A stretch of 40,066 nt of DNA. Origin: Saprospiraceae bacterium. Lineage in GTDB: Bacteria; Bacteroidota; Bacteroidia; Chitinophagales; Saprospiraceae. Shown here piece after piece: positions 1 through 9,301 of the stretch. The notes below the pieces were generated by a model, which was not told where the DNA came from, did not search any database, and saw only the letters and a program-made list of their open reading frames with translations. The position numbers and the translations under genes are program-made. The stretch lies in the NCBI GenBank assembly GCA_027008645.1, contig JALVEE010000067.1, positions 1 through 40,066 of the forward strand. The letters are read 5' to 3'. How positions within the stretch are numbered: position 1 is the stretch's first letter; each line of letters opens with the position of its first letter.

Positions 1-199
1 AATATTAAAAGATATTTCATTTGACAGTGATATTTTGAACTCTCATTAAGAAAATCAACAAAGAATACAGATTTATTCTTGCATTTGTTGAAATATTAAT
101 GCCAATTAAGTATTGTAACGAAAATCCGGCAAAATTAATATACTGCAAAACTACTATATTTTTTATTAGTGTCCGCAAGAGGGCGAATTTCAATTTTTC

Positions 200-450
200 G
201 CATTGTGAGTTCTATCCATCGATTTTATGGAAAGATAAAATTTCCCCGACAGGGAAAAAATGTGAATAACCGTGGGTGAAACCCGCGGTATCCGAACAAG
301 TAAAATACAACTCCAGAGGAGTAGAATTTTGAATGACCATACAATATAATAATTGAAAATAGAACACCTTTCAGTGTTCATATCCCCTCTCAAATTTACT
401 CCGCATTTCATACGGGGCTAATCATATTAAACCACAGTCGTGGTTTTGCT
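200..450. repeat. Intergenic block of small palindromes
   Basis: The first 716 bases hold no convincing gene. Within them at least five short inverted repeats follow one another: TTTCCC/GGGAAA at 241-257, ACCGTGGGT/ACCCGCGGT at 269-289, ACTCC/GGAGT at 310-322, GAACAC/GTGTTC at 362-379 and AAACCAC/GTGGTTT at 429-446, with loops of 3 to 6 bases. The block is richer in G+C than the DNA on either side. The arrangement, and the sequence style around 390-446, resembles the multicopy palindromic intergenic repeats I know from other Bacteroidota genomes; that link is from memory and was not searched. Bases 1-180 and 450-580 show nothing I can name. Confidence 0.5.
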
Positions 451-586
451 CTCTCATATATAAACCAAACTATTTATAAAAAAATGAAATATACCTGTGC
501 ACGAAAATATGAATGAATACATTTTGAGTTAACAAAGTGTTAAATTATTTGGATAATTTCTAATTTTTTGTTAAAAAATTGATTGT

Positions 587-620
587 GTTGCAAAGTTTTA
601 GAAGATTAGTTCTACTTTTG
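587..620 (+). promoter_or_regulatory. Putative promoter of the barrel gene at 717
   Basis: TACTTTTG at 613-620 fits the Bacteroidota -7 consensus TAnnTTTG. A TGTTG ending at 590 lies 22 bases upstream as a weak -33 element. This predicts a leader of about 90 bases before the ATG at 717. It rests on consensus matching only. Confidence 0.4.
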
Positions 621-716
621 GCTTGAAAAATCATTCTGTTTTTATATTGGTGAGATAAGTATTTTTCTCTATCAGTGTAGAATCAGGAATATTACTTAAA
701 CAAAAATTATTTGACG

Positions 717-1286
717 ATGAAAAAACTTATTATTTTATTAGCGATTTTTACGATGGGAATTAGCGTGAATGCGCAGGTAGCCATGTCAGTTCAGGCAAGC
801 ACAAAATATCAGAAAACCACCTTTGGGTATAGAATGGGAAAGATTCAACCTTATATTGGTTTAGGTTTTTTGAATTATGGAGGGTCTTCAGAATACATTG
901 ATTTTGATGAAGACAAATACACGACAAAAGGCTATATAAATGTTGTGATGCCTAATTTGGGTGTGAAATTTACTTTGCTTAGTAAAGATAGTCTAAAAGC
1001 CGGTGTTGATGTAGGTATTTACAAACCATTTATTTCTGGAAAATTAGAAGACGATGGTGAAGAAATAAAAGAATTTAGTGACAATTTGAAAAAGATTCAT
1101 GCATTTGGTGGTGAACTGGGAGTGTTTGCCGAGTACTTTTTCAATGAACATTTTAGTGTTGGGGGAGAGTTTGGTCTTAGATTTGCAAAATCAAATTATA
1201 AACAAAAAGATGAATTTGATGATTATAAATTCAATGTGCATCTCGGATTGACTTATACTACAGTAAGCGCTAATTTTTATTTCTAA
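717..1286 (+). CDS. Small outer-membrane beta-barrel protein
   Basis: This 189-residue protein is probably a porin-like outer-membrane barrel of unknown role. It opens with a signal peptide, MKKLIILLAIFTMGISVNAQ, with likely cleavage just before or after the final Q. The mature part alternates glycine and aromatic residues (for example the Y-I-G-L-G-F run near residue 48) and ends in an aromatic residue (SANFYF), as barrels inserted by BAM usually do. The open frame extends to a TTG at 711, but the ATG at 717 gives the cleaner signal peptide, so I chose it. It stands alone, with its own putative promoter and a terminator shared with the opposing porV. No enzymatic motif is seen, so I assign only the fold class. 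Confidence 0.75.
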   Translation: MKKLIILLAIFTMGISVNAQVAMSVQASTKYQKTTFGYRMGKIQPYIGLGFLNYGGSSEYIDFDEDKYTTKGYINVVMPNLGVKFTLLSKDSLKAGVDVGIYKPFISGKLEDDGEEIKEFSDNLKKIHAFGGELGVFAEYFFNEHFSVGGEFGLRFAKSNYKQKDEFDDYKFNVHLGLTYTTVSANFYF

Positions 1287-1300
1287 TCAGTTATTATTAA

Positions 1301-1340
1301 AAAAAAGAGGCGGTCAATTTATTGGCAGCCTCTTTTTTTT
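1301..1340. terminator. Bidirectional terminator between barrel gene and porV
   Basis: GAGGC at 1307-1311 pairs with GCCTC at 1328-1332, flanked by an A-run on the left and a long T-run on the right. It can therefore stop transcription from both sides of this tail-to-tail pair. Confidence 0.75.
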
Positions 1341-1357
1341 TATCAGGATAATAAAAG

Positions 1358-2569
1358 CTATTCCTTAAATTTTTCTTTAGTGAAATCCATTGAAAATGAA
1401 AATCTCAATGTTCCATCTAATGGATTTCTTGTGTTATTTGTAGGAACCAGATAAGAAATACTCATTCCATATACATTGTAATTTAGTCCGAGACCTAAGG
1501 TTAGAAACTGTCTGTCCCCTTTCAATGGGTGTTCGTAGAAATATCCTGCTCGAATTGCAAATTGCTTGTCATACCAATATTCCACTCCAACGCTTGTGCT
1601 GATTTCTCTTAACTCTTCGGTCAATCCTCCCTCAGCATCAGTAAATGAATGCAAAGCGGCATTAATTGGAGAACCATCAAATTTTATATATCTTAAAGTT
1701 CCGGAAGAATCTTTTTGAAGTACCGGAGTTGGCAACAATAGTTTGTTGAAATCCAAAATAAATGATATTGAATTGTAATCGTCAAATTGCATATCCAATG
1801 AGGTTCCTAATCCGAGATTTTGTGGCAAAAAGTCTTTGTCGGTACTCTTGGTATATGTAATCGGACTACCGATATTGGAAATAGTCAATCCTGTGTTTAA
1901 TTTTGTCTTATATCCACCCAAATTGAATTTCGTTTTGTGGAATAAAGAAATATCGATTGCAAAAGATTTTGCTGATTCTATTGCAATACCGTCAACACGT
2001 TGTCCAACCGCTAGATTGGAATAAACAAATTTACCTGTCAATCCTGCAGAAAATCTATTTGATAATTTCCTCGCATATGAAAGAGCAACTTCAAATTCAG
2101 CCGGATTTCCTGTGCCGGTAATATCTCCGGTATTGTTTCTGTATTCCAATTCTCCTAGTGAAAAATATCTAATACTATAACCTATCGCTTGTATCTTATC
2201 AAATTTATTGTATCCTGAGAGGTATGCCAAGTAAATATCATTCAAACCGAGATTCTTAAGCCATGGTGTATATGTTGTAGATAGTTCAAATTCTTTTTCG
2301 GACATAGCCAATTTTGCAGCATTGAAGTGCATTGCCGATGGGTCTGCGGAAATAGCTATTCCTGCATCACCTAAAGCAGCACCTCTGGCATCAGGCACGA
2401 TTCTCAAAAAAGGTAAAGCGGAGAGAATGGTATTAGGTATGCATTCATCGGTTGATTCATCAATATAGCAGTGTCTTACAGGGTCATATGCTGTTTGAGC
2501 TGATGCACTTTTGATACTTATAAAGGATACTATCGAGATAAGTAACAATATGATTAAATTCTTTTTCAT
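1358..2569 (-). CDS. porV: T9SS outer-membrane protein PorV (LptO)
   Basis: PorV is a 14-stranded FadL-like outer-membrane barrel. In T9SS it carries cargo from the SprA/Sov translocon to the PorU sortase. The 403-residue product has a signal peptide ending in SASAQ at residue 25. It then shows the very typical PorV opening: a short lead ending in P-N-T-I, L-R-I-V-P-D-A-R, G-A-A-L-G-D-A-G, and S-A-D-P-S-A-M-H-F-N-A-A-K. A T-Y-T-P-W-L motif follows. The length fits the family. It lies 48 bases downstream of porU on the same strand, and this porU-porV order is conserved in gliding Bacteroidota, so the two are probably one transcript. I am confident of the family and nearly as confident of the specific gene. 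Confidence 0.93.
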   Translation of the reverse strand: MKKNLIILLLISIVSFISIKSASAQTAYDPVRHCYIDESTDECIPNTILSALPFLRIVPDARGAALGDAGIAISADPSAMHFNAAKLAMSEKEFELSTTYTPWLKNLGLNDIYLAYLSGYNKFDKIQAIGYSIRYFSLGELEYRNNTGDITGTGNPAEFEVALSYARKLSNRFSAGLTGKFVYSNLAVGQRVDGIAIESAKSFAIDISLFHKTKFNLGGYKTKLNTGLTISNIGSPITYTKSTDKDFLPQNLGLGTSLDMQFDDYNSISFILDFNKLLLPTPVLQKDSSGTLRYIKFDGSPINAALHSFTDAEGGLTEELREISTSVGVEYWYDKQFAIRAGYFYEHPLKGDRQFLTLGLGLNYNVYGMSISYLVPTNNTRNPLDGTLRFSFSMDFTKEKFKE

Positions 2570-2617
2570 TTTAGTTTTTGTTTTTTTTTTTTTGTAAAAA
2601 ATTATAAAGTCTATGTC

Positions 2618-5600
2618 CTATTTTAAAATAACTAGTTTTTCAAACTTACTTTCTTTTGTAATATTGTATTCTTGTGAAAAAACTTTTATTTTGTAAAGAT
2701 AAATTCCGTTTGCTAACTTACTGCCATAGTCATCAGTTCCATCCCATGATATATCCGATATTTCAAAGCCGGGGGAGAAAGTACTGTATTTTATGGTTTT
2801 TACAACTTTTCCTGATAATGTGAAAATATTGATTATAATGTCTAAATCACTATCTGCCAAATCGTGTTCAAATCTAAAATTAGTTTGTGTTGTAAAGGGA
2901 TTAGGATAGTTCAAGACATGTGAAAGTTCTGTTTTTGATTTATCCAAAACTACAAATTCAATTAATTTTTCGCTTTTATTATTGAAAATATCATAAGCTG
3001 TAACTTTTATAGTATGCTTTCCGGGTTTTAATTTTGACAAAGGATATCTGAAACTACCTTTTTTATAGGAATTTACATCGGATTTGTAAAAATCATTCAA
3101 AATGAATTTATCATCGATATCTTTGTCCATTTCCCCTGAAAGTTCATGCCCGATACTTGAGCTGGAAATATTGATTCCGCTCTCATCTGAAAGATATCCC
3201 AATAATACGGGAGAAGAATTTGTAATACCTCCATATGCAAAACCAATATCATTCATATAAAGGTCGATTTCCGGTCCTTCTTTATCAACGACCACATTGC
3301 CGGAAGTACCGCCGATAGAAAAACCTGTGTAATATCCGGCTGCTTGTTCCAATTTGTCATCTATGGCATAATAGCTTAACTTTCCCCTGCCGTATTGGTA
3401 ATTTATATCTTTTGGCAGGATAAAGGAAATTTCAAATTCTCCATTATTGACCTTGGCAAGACCTTTAAATAAAATATTTTTTTGAATTGTAAATTTGTAT
3501 TTACTAGCTTGGTGGTCATTGTTATTGGTCATTCTCTCAGATGGTTTGTCATATAGTGTGACATTTATTTTGCCATTGAAATCATTCTTTATCTTTCCTG
3601 AATTGTCTGCGATATATCCTTTGATTGTAACTTTATCTAAAGCACTAAGAGTATCAATAATGTCAGTAGAATCAACAGGGATGTTATTTATGCTCTGAGT
3701 GACAACCTTATATTTAGGAAATTTCATGCTTAAAGACGGGTCACCAAATAATAAAAATTTTCGTTTGTTTTCTACGCTACTAGAAGTTGTATTTTTCGAT
3801 AATTTAATAATTTCTCCAATTGGCAAATGTTTTGATTCGTCATCCTTGAAGAAAGCATCAAAGGTGGATTTCATCAATTTGTCATTACTAGAGGAATAAA
3901 CAGCCCTTACAGTTGAAAATAGCCCTATAACACCGCCTTTTTTCTTCAAAAAAGCTATCTCCCCTGCGGTATTATATTTAGGGTCATCAAACCCTGTGAA
4001 AGAGCAGGTTGCTGTTATTAGCAATGGAAGTTTGTTTTTGTTTTCCCAATTTAATATATCATTTGTTTGAAGTACTCGCTCTTGAGCCAAGCCTTTTGGC
4101 CCGCCGTGTCCTACATAGACAAACATCAGATGACCTGAATAAAAACTCAAGTTTATCGCTTTTGTAGCATCAGGATAGCGTTGTCCTCCCGCATTATTCT
4201 CTTGAATATACGAATCAAGATATATTTTGTTAATATTGAATACAGGGTATTTCTTGCTTATATTAGTATTTATCTTTTCAGCACCAAAAAAATGCGTTGA
4301 ATCCCAACTGGCATCAATGTCATCAGCAGAAAGCGTAATATTATTTACCCAATCACCATATTGATTGATGTCAGTTTCATAGTCTTTGATTTTTTGAACA
4401 AAAATCTTTGCCTGCTCAATATTTCTCACAGGAAACCTACCGATTGCGATATCCACTTTGCCACTTAGTCTATTTGTACCTTCTCCGTATGAGAGCAAGC
4501 CAAAATAGTCGTCTGAAGGAAATGAAAATATAGGATCCAATGATTTTTTTGTTTCATATACAGGTATAAAATTATCGGTTTTCCTCATGCGTCCTCTGGC
4601 ATCAAAAGATCCGTCTCCAAACAAAAGTAAATAATTGAATTTATCATTTTTTACTTTTAGCATTCTCGCAAAATCCCTGATTGCTGTCGGATCCCATTTT
4701 CCGCATGAAAACTCGTTGAATACTTTTTGCAGTTCAATAGCGTAAGTTTTTATTCCGGAATGTTCTTCCCTGTATGTAGCAAATTCCAAAGCAGACTTTT
4801 CAAACTCTTTGGGGTAAACTACAAGCATTTCAGCATCCAATATGCCATGTATGTTTTGGTTTTCGATTTCTGTTGATTTCCCGGGAGTTAAAAAATCGCC
4901 TGTTTTATCAAAGGCTATAAATCGTGACGATTCCCCTGAATCATACACAATAGTATTATTGTCTTTTGATATATCGATACTTTTGACATTATTGTGATCG
5001 GTTATATCCCAAACCATAGTATTGGTATTTGTTCCTTCGATTTTAATGCCTGCCATTGTGTTATTTGGAGCATATTTGTCAGAAATCATCATTTGTTTGC
5101 CTTGAAATTTTGCCGGCATTCTAGAGTTCAAAATGATTTTATCCAGCCATCCTTTTTCACCTTGATATTTGATCTTAATACTTACTCTATCCTTGGCGGG
5201 TATGAAATTTTCTTTAATTGTTTTTGTATTTGCATAAATGGATTCAGGATCTGATATACTTACTCCACTGATTGTACTGTCAAATATAGCATTGCTTGTA
5301 GATAATGTCAGCTTTTTGCTATTGTCATCTCTGCCTGCAAAAACCATGTTTATATCTACACCTTCACTTTTGTCGAAAATAAAATCCTTGAAATAACTCG
5401 AAAAATCTTTTTCCGATCCGTTGGAAATAAATTCGCCATACCAGTCTTGTCCCGAGCCTTCGGTTTTATTATAACTACCGAGTAAATTGACCAAATCTTC
5501 TTCGTGTACGGCGTAAGAATCAATATTGTTTGAGATATATGCAGGTGAGTTATGGTTTGTCACTGGCTCTATGCGCAATCCTCTTGTATCTGATAATTTG

Positions 5601-6058
5601 ATATAATAATAGTTGTGGTCAGAGTAAATATTTTTTTTGTAATACCAATTTTTAGTAGCATTATTAAAGCTCCATTTGTCCTGTCCCTCTCCATAGAATA
5701 ATATATAATCAGATTGGTCAAATTTTTCATCCGCTTCACCTTCAATATAAATGGGAACTTCAACAAGGTCGTCCATATAATCATCGGTGATTAATTGGGG
5801 GAGCATTCCTCCGCCATTACCATATAACTTAATGTTTTTTGGATTAATAGATTCCAAATTCAGACCCATATCTTTGAGATAACTGTACGGGATTTTATAA
5901 ATTCCATCTTTACTGACTTCTATTTTGTATATTTTACCATCGCCTAAAACTGAATTATCGGTATATTTAGGAGATCTAAATCTAATGCTATCCGGGTCGG
6001 TTTGTGCTATCGAGTAAACACTAAAAAATATAATGAAAATAAATAATGATTTTTTCAT
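2618..6058 (-). CDS. porU: T9SS sortase PorU (C25 peptidase)
   Basis: PorU is the cell-surface sortase of the type IX system. It removes the C-terminal sorting domain of cargo and links the cargo to A-LPS. The product is about 1146 residues. It has a signal peptide ending I-A-Q, a long beta-rich N-terminal region, and a gingipain-type C25 catalytic domain. The catalytic pair is visible as His651 in V-Y-V-G-H-G-G and Cys685 in T-A-T-C-S-F, the spacing expected for the family. The tail carries a Y-P-N-P-F motif and an Ig-like fold ending N-G-I-Y-L-Y-K. The frame continues to a TTG at 6064, but the ATG at 6058 starts the signal peptide directly. The gene is followed by porV and is divergent from a PorP/SprF gene, both T9SS components. 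Confidence 0.93.
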   Translation of the reverse strand: MKKSLFIFIIFFSVYSIAQTDPDSIRFRSPKYTDNSVLGDGKIYKIEVSKDGIYKIPYSYLKDMGLNLESINPKNIKLYGNGGGMLPQLITDDYMDDLVEVPIYIEGEADEKFDQSDYILFYGEGQDKWSFNNATKNWYYKKNIYSDHNYYYIKLSDTRGLRIEPVTNHNSPAYISNNIDSYAVHEEDLVNLLGSYNKTEGSGQDWYGEFISNGSEKDFSSYFKDFIFDKSEGVDINMVFAGRDDNSKKLTLSTSNAIFDSTISGVSISDPESIYANTKTIKENFIPAKDRVSIKIKYQGEKGWLDKIILNSRMPAKFQGKQMMISDKYAPNNTMAGIKIEGTNTNTMVWDITDHNNVKSIDISKDNNTIVYDSGESSRFIAFDKTGDFLTPGKSTEIENQNIHGILDAEMLVVYPKEFEKSALEFATYREEHSGIKTYAIELQKVFNEFSCGKWDPTAIRDFARMLKVKNDKFNYLLLFGDGSFDARGRMRKTDNFIPVYETKKSLDPIFSFPSDDYFGLLSYGEGTNRLSGKVDIAIGRFPVRNIEQAKIFVQKIKDYETDINQYGDWVNNITLSADDIDASWDSTHFFGAEKINTNISKKYPVFNINKIYLDSYIQENNAGGQRYPDATKAINLSFYSGHLMFVYVGHGGPKGLAQERVLQTNDILNWENKNKLPLLITATCSFTGFDDPKYNTAGEIAFLKKKGGVIGLFSTVRAVYSSSNDKLMKSTFDAFFKDDESKHLPIGEIIKLSKNTTSSSVENKRKFLLFGDPSLSMKFPKYKVVTQSINNIPVDSTDIIDTLSALDKVTIKGYIADNSGKIKNDFNGKINVTLYDKPSERMTNNNDHQASKYKFTIQKNILFKGLAKVNNGEFEISFILPKDINYQYGRGKLSYYAIDDKLEQAAGYYTGFSIGGTSGNVVVDKEGPEIDLYMNDIGFAYGGITNSSPVLLGYLSDESGINISSSSIGHELSGEMDKDIDDKFILNDFYKSDVNSYKKGSFRYPLSKLKPGKHTIKVTAYDIFNNKSEKLIEFVVLDKSKTELSHVLNYPNPFTTQTNFRFEHDLADSDLDIIINIFTLSGKVVKTIKYSTFSPGFEISDISWDGTDDYGSKLANGIYLYKIKVFSQEYNITKESKFEKLVILK

Positions 6059-6245
6059 ATCCAATGTTTTTCCTAATTTAAAATCAAAAAATAAATCTCA
6101 TGTAATTTTCTAATCAATAGCAATAGTTTTAGGTCGATTTAGATTATAAGGTAAGTTTATGCGTATTTTTTATGCAATTAATATAATTTTTTCACAACTT
6201 CAATGTTAAAGAAACGTTAATAAAATAATTGTATTATAATTTTAT

Positions 6246-7298
6246 GTGTTTTTCTCTAATTGGATTTTTGATTTGAATAGATTTAAAAAAATATTGTTGT
6301 TTATTGCTTTTATTATAGGAAATGGAAGTTTCACGTATATTATATCTCAAGATCCTGTCTTTACACAGTTCTATAATGCCCCTTTGCAGATAAATCCCGC
6401 TTTTGCCGGTAATACTTATGCCCCAATGGTTCATTTAAATACTAGATTGGAATGGCCTGCAATCGGCTTAGCTTATAATACTTACTCTTTTTCCGTAGAT
6501 AGATTCTTTCATGATTATAATTTTGGTTCGGGATTATTGATTACTATGGACAATAGTGGAAATGGTATATACAAAAGATTCAGGGCAGAAGGAGTTTTTT
6601 CGTACAGATTAAAAATTAGAGACAAGAGATACATGAAAATGGGACTTAGTTTAGCTTATGGACAAAATACACTGGATTGGCAAAAATTGGTTTTTGGAGA
6701 TGAGATTGATCCCAGGTATGGATATGTCTTGCCTGACGGCACAAAACTGCCTACAGGAGAGGTTCAGCCGGATGATTTAACCGTAGGTTATTTGGATATA
6801 TCGGCAGGGATTTTATTTTATTCAAAAGAATTATATTTTGGAATAGCCGTAAAACACGCCAATACACCTGTGGATTATTATAATAACAAACAAAATACCG
6901 TTAATGCCGGATTACCTGTTAGAGTTACAGCACAAATTGGTGGAGAATTTGACATGTTTCCAAATTATGGTGGGGAAAGAAAATATTATACACCTAGCTT
7001 GTTATTTGCAGGTCAATCGGGATTATATCAGATAGTTTTTGATAATCATATTGATTTGGGCGCGATTTTTGCAGGTATTGGATACAGGTGGAATATTGTT
7101 AATTCGGATGCTGTATTGTTCTCAGTAGGTATGAGTAAGGAAATGTTTAAAATATCATACAGTTTCGATTATACTGTTTCCAAACTCGGTATTGGATCAG
7201 GAGGCAGTCATGAGGTGGGAGTATCGATAAATTTTGATAAATCGACCTTGTTTAAAGCTCCTTATAGATATAGCGATTGTTTTAATATGTTTAGATAA
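6246..7298 (+). CDS. PorP/SprF-family outer-membrane protein
   Basis: PorP/SprF proteins are outer-membrane barrels of T9SS. Some support the motor, and others partner with a particular secreted adhesin. The family opening is clear: S-Q-D-P-V-F-T-Q-F-Y-N-A-P-L-Q-I-N-P-A-F-A-G in pieces around residues 34-55, then a barrel of about 300 residues. No ATG exists in this frame, because a stop lies at 6237-6239. I list the GTG at 6246 as start. A TTG at 6273 would give a tidier signal peptide (L-N-R-F-K-K-I-L-L-F), so the true start is uncertain. Many paralogs exist per genome, and no adhesin gene is adjacent, so I give no symbol. It is divergent from porU and followed by gldJ. Confidence 0.88.
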   Translation: MFFSNWIFDLNRFKKILLFIAFIIGNGSFTYIISQDPVFTQFYNAPLQINPAFAGNTYAPMVHLNTRLEWPAIGLAYNTYSFSVDRFFHDYNFGSGLLITMDNSGNGIYKRFRAEGVFSYRLKIRDKRYMKMGLSLAYGQNTLDWQKLVFGDEIDPRYGYVLPDGTKLPTGEVQPDDLTVGYLDISAGILFYSKELYFGIAVKHANTPVDYYNNKQNTVNAGLPVRVTAQIGGEFDMFPNYGGERKYYTPSLLFAGQSGLYQIVFDNHIDLGAIFAGIGYRWNIVNSDAVLFSVGMSKEMFKISYSFDYTVSKLGIGSGGSHEVGVSINFDKSTLFKAPYRYSDCFNMFR

Positions 7299-7319
7299 TA
7301 AAAAATAAATGCTCGAAGA

Positions 7320-7352
7320 TTTGTATAGTTGATTTATTTTTTTTTAACTTTG
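7320..7352 (+). promoter_or_regulatory. Putative promoter upstream of gldJ
   Basis: TTTG at 7320-7323 and TAACTTTG at 7345-7352 are separated by 21 bases, matching the Bacteroidota -33/-7 pattern. The leader to the gldJ ATG would be about 170 bases, which is long, so another promoter closer to the gene cannot be excluded. Confidence 0.45.
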
Positions 7353-7527
7353 GCTGCTCAAATGAAGAATACTTGTTTTAAAGTGAAAATATTTGTGTAT
7401 TTTTCATGATAGATGCAATATAATATTGTAATTATTGTTATCTATTTGCGACGAATTTTAATTGTTTTAACTATTTCTCGATATTTACATTATTTAGTGT
7501 AATATCAATAACAAAATTAATTAACAG

Positions 7528-9021
7528 ATGAAAATGTTTAGTAAAATTTTAGGAACTCTACTTCTTTTTACCTTGATCGTCTCTTCTTGTAAACACGAAG
7601 AGCGTTCTGAGACCACAGGTTGGAAATACAACGATCCGGAATGGGGAGGATTTGAGAAAATTGATTATAAAGGACAAGTTACAGCTCCAAATTTAGTATT
7701 GATTGAAGGAGGTACTTTTGTGATGGGACAGGTAGATGAAGACGTGATGTATGAATGGAATAATATGCCGAGAAGAGTTACTGTTTCCTCATTTTATATG
7801 GATGAAACAGAAGTGTCCAACATTGCTTATAGAGAATATTTGCATTGGTTGCACAGAGTTTATAAAACATACCCTGAAGTATATAAAAAAGCTCTACCTG
7901 ATACATTGGTTTGGAGAGAGGAATTGGCATTTAATGATGAATATGTTGAAAATTACTTGAGATCCCCCGCTTTCAATGATTATCCTGTTGTTGGAGTGAG
8001 CTGGGTTCAAGCAAGAGATTATTCCAAATGGAGGTCAAATGTGACTAACGAAATGTTTTTGATTGAAAGAGGTATCTTGAATCCCAATCCACAACAAGTG
8101 GATTCTGATGCATTTGATACCAAGGCTTATTTCGCAGGTCAATATCAAGGAAATGTGAGAAAGAACCTTGAAGATTTGACAAATGGAGGAGAAAGACCCG
8201 CGAGAAAAGAGGATGGGATAACAACACCGGACTATAGATTGCCTACAGAAGCAGAATGGGAATATGCAGCTTTGGCCTTAGTGGGAAATCAGGCTCCATC
8301 AAAAGACGAAATATATACCGATAGAAAATATTTTCCTTGGAATGGTTATACTGCGAGACACAAAAGACACGATAAACATCAAGGAGAATTTTTGGCTAAC
8401 TTCAGACGAGCCGGTGGAGATTATATGGGTATGGCAGGACGCCTTAACGACAAGGCTGCAATAACCGCACCTGTTAGATCCTTTTGGCCTAATGATTTCG
8501 GATTGTACAATATGGCAGGTAATGTAAGTGAATGGGTGGCTGATGTATATAGACAGACTACATTTACAGATTTGAGTGATGCACAAAATCAAGAATTGAA
8601 TCCATATAGAGGTAATAGATTTGAAGAGTATGTCAAGGATGAGAATGGTAATTATGTTGAAAAAGATAGTTTGGGACATTTGAAGAAAAGATTTGTTGAG
8701 GATGAAGAAGTGAAAAATAGGGATAACTATCGAAAAGCTGATTTGAGAAATTATAATGATGATGATAGCGAATTTGTAACTTATGGTTATGGAAAAAGTT
8801 CTTTGGTAAACGATCACTCAAGAGTTTATAAAGGAGGTTCATGGGAGGATAGACTTTATTGGTTATCACCTGCTCAAAGAAGATTTATGGACGAAAACAA
8901 ATCCAGTCGTTCGATCGGATTTAGATGTGCTATGACAAGATTAGGGGCACAAGCCGGAAATGGTGATGCTGATGGAAATTATTTTGGTAAAGCACCAAAG
9001 GTAAGGAGAAAGTATAAATAA
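7528..9021 (+). CDS. gldJ: Gliding/T9SS lipoprotein GldJ (FGE-sulfatase fold)
   Basis: GldJ is an outer-membrane lipoprotein needed for gliding and for stable T9SS function in Flavobacterium. It resembles the formylglycine-generating enzyme fold but is thought to be structural. The 497-residue product has a lipobox V-S-S-C with the lipidated Cys at residue 21. It then has the GldJ-like T-G-W-K-Y-N-D segment and a SUMF1 domain beginning L-V-L-I-E-G-G-T-F-V-M-G near residue 57. Other typical pieces are Y-M-D-E-T-E-V-S-N, A-L-P-D-T-L-V-W-R and the end motif S-I-G-F-R-C-A-M. The closest alternative is GldK, but the P-D-T-L-V-W-R and D-V-M-Y-E-W-N-N segments favour GldJ. It sits near porU/porV, as in other gliders, and ends at a strong terminator. 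Confidence 0.88.
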   Translation: MKMFSKILGTLLLFTLIVSSCKHEERSETTGWKYNDPEWGGFEKIDYKGQVTAPNLVLIEGGTFVMGQVDEDVMYEWNNMPRRVTVSSFYMDETEVSNIAYREYLHWLHRVYKTYPEVYKKALPDTLVWREELAFNDEYVENYLRSPAFNDYPVVGVSWVQARDYSKWRSNVTNEMFLIERGILNPNPQQVDSDAFDTKAYFAGQYQGNVRKNLEDLTNGGERPARKEDGITTPDYRLPTEAEWEYAALALVGNQAPSKDEIYTDRKYFPWNGYTARHKRHDKHQGEFLANFRRAGGDYMGMAGRLNDKAAITAPVRSFWPNDFGLYNMAGNVSEWVADVYRQTTFTDLSDAQNQELNPYRGNRFEEYVKDENGNYVEKDSLGHLKKRFVEDEEVKNRDNYRKADLRNYNDDDSEFVTYGYGKSSLVNDHSRVYKGGSWEDRLYWLSPAQRRFMDENKSSRSIGFRCAMTRLGAQAGNGDADGNYFGKAPKVRRKYK

Positions 9022-9042
9022 TGAATATTTGTAAATTTTTAT

Positions 9043-9077
9043 AGAGGCTGTTCGTTTTCGGACAGCCTCTTTTTTTA
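9043..9077 (+). terminator. Rho-independent terminator of gldJ
   Basis: AGAGGCTGT at 9043-9051 pairs perfectly with ACAGCCTCT at 9062-9070, followed by a run of T. It lies 21 bases after the gldJ stop codon. Confidence 0.85.
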
Positions 9078-9301
9078 TGATGATTTCAGAAAAAAATGAA
9101 ATGCTGCTCCCTTATAAAGTATAGATACTGATAAAAATATATTTTCAGTTTTGCAGCGAATTGGATTTTATTTGCGTCTAAATAAAAAAAAGATATTTTT
9201 CTATTGCATTTTAGAAAAAAATTGATTATACGAAATTATTTTTTAAAAATCAATGTTATTAATTACGATACTTAATTAATCTCTGATAATATCTATTTAA
9301 T

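Noticed and set aside
190-411. Minus-strand ORF of 73 codons
   Set aside because: It runs straight through a chain of palindromes, has no family-like pattern and no signal or domain; it is a by-product of repeat DNA.
8299-8817. Minus-strand ORF of 172 codons, rich in Ile and Ser
   Set aside because: It is a shadow of the Asp/Asn/Tyr-rich coding strand of gldJ.
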